Virus record (IMG/VR): IMGVR_UViG_3300011432_000036
Span: 1-30,336 of that record
Direction: 5' to 3' (one strand)
Source: a virus
DNA: 30,336 bases
Shown here: piece after piece, positions 30,039 through 30,336 of the stretch
Numbering within the stretch: the first letter of the stretch is position 1
How the letters are laid out: every line of letters starts with the position of its first letter
Translations under genes and position numbers: made by a program
The notes under the pieces: model-generated
Told to the model about the DNA's origin: nothing
The model's database searches: none
What the model saw: the letters and a program-made list of their open reading frames with translations, nothing else

Positions 30039-30336
30039 TTGGCTGTCTCCGCCACGTTCGCCGCCGACTTCACATCGTTCTATTCCGCCATCGACAAGGC
30101 GGACGTGAAGCTGCGCGGCCTCGATTCCTCGTCGAGGTTCGTCGAGCGTGGATTGAACCGTCTCGTCGACAACTTCTCCGGCCGGAAGCTGATACAGGAA
30201 GCCACCCTCATGGCGGATGCCGTCGAGCGGATCGGTGGCAAGTCCAAGCTCACCGAGGCCGAACTCCAAAGCGTCGGCAACAAGGCGGCCGAGGCCGCCG
30301 AGAAGATGAAGAGGCTCGGGATCGAGGTGCCACCGA
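30039..30336 (+). CDS. Tape measure protein, N-terminal part (partial)
   Basis: Open frame from TTG 30039 to the right edge (99 residues visible). FAADFTSFYSAIDKADVKLR, then RLVDNFSGRKLIQEATLMAD and AVERIGGKSKLTEAELQSVG are typical of the helical N terminus of siphophage tape measure proteins. It sets tail length and is chaperoned by the G/GT products. There is no ATG near the start; TTG follows an in-frame TAA by one codon position and is the only good candidate. The rest lies outside the window. Confidence 0.85.
   Translation, partial: MAVSATFAADFTSFYSAIDKADVKLRGLDSSSRFVERGLNRLVDNFSGRKLIQEATLMADAVERIGGKSKLTEAELQSVGNKAAEAAEKMKRLGIEVPP

Overview
The window is a contiguous piece of a tailed double-stranded DNA bacteriophage or prophage (Caudoviricetes, HK97-type capsid, long-tail siphovirus-like morphogenesis). 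It is GC-rich and very densely coded. Nearly every gene is on the + strand, many joined by ATGA, GTGA or TTGA stop/start overlaps. No integrase, rRNA, tRNA or CRISPR array was recognised. The host is unknown. A KDO-pathway enzyme (arabinose-5-phosphate isomerase) hints at a Gram-negative host, but that is inference.

Left region (1-7380), early and replication genes: an HD phosphohydrolase with a C-terminal Cys4 element, an adenine-type DNA methyltransferase, small unknowns, a DUF2303/YfdQ-like protein, a truncated-looking HTH protein ending at a run of ten G, a two-gene minus-strand island (3588-4331), an ASCH protein, a topoisomerase-type zinc ribbon, a replication-initiator-like protein with iteron-like repeats inside its gene, zinc-finger small proteins and an excisionase-like HTH protein.

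Middle region (7541-13520), virion surface proteins: a small structural protein, a zinc protein, a right-handed beta-helix tailspike-like protein, a lectin-like protein, and a 766-residue protein built of about 34-residue Trp-rich repeats. Three consecutive proteins share a W-x-P-R and/or P-G-G-M-T-P-P linker. Then come an HNH nuclease, a 31-codon ORF, the small and large terminase subunits, a small DNA-binding protein and a compositionally distinct membrane protein that looks like a moron.

Right region (17818-30336), head and tail genes: a prohead protease-major capsid protein fusion with a possible internal capsid start, portal, collagen-like protein, head-tail connector, head-closure protein, HK97 gp10-like protein, tail tube, a tail assembly chaperone pair with a textbook A AAA AAC -1 frameshift site, and the start of the tape measure protein. 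Threaded among these on the same strand are seven genes for sugar chemistry: a SIS-domain arabinose-5-phosphate isomerase, a GT42/DUF115-like protein, a GT-B-like protein, a GT8-like DxD glycosyltransferase, a GT9 (heptosyltransferase)-like protein, a class I methyltransferase and a CgeB-like glycosyltransferase. The most interesting reading is a phage-encoded glycan assembly line co-expressed with morphogenesis, possibly decorating the virion (the collagen-like protein is the immediate neighbour) or remodelling the host surface.
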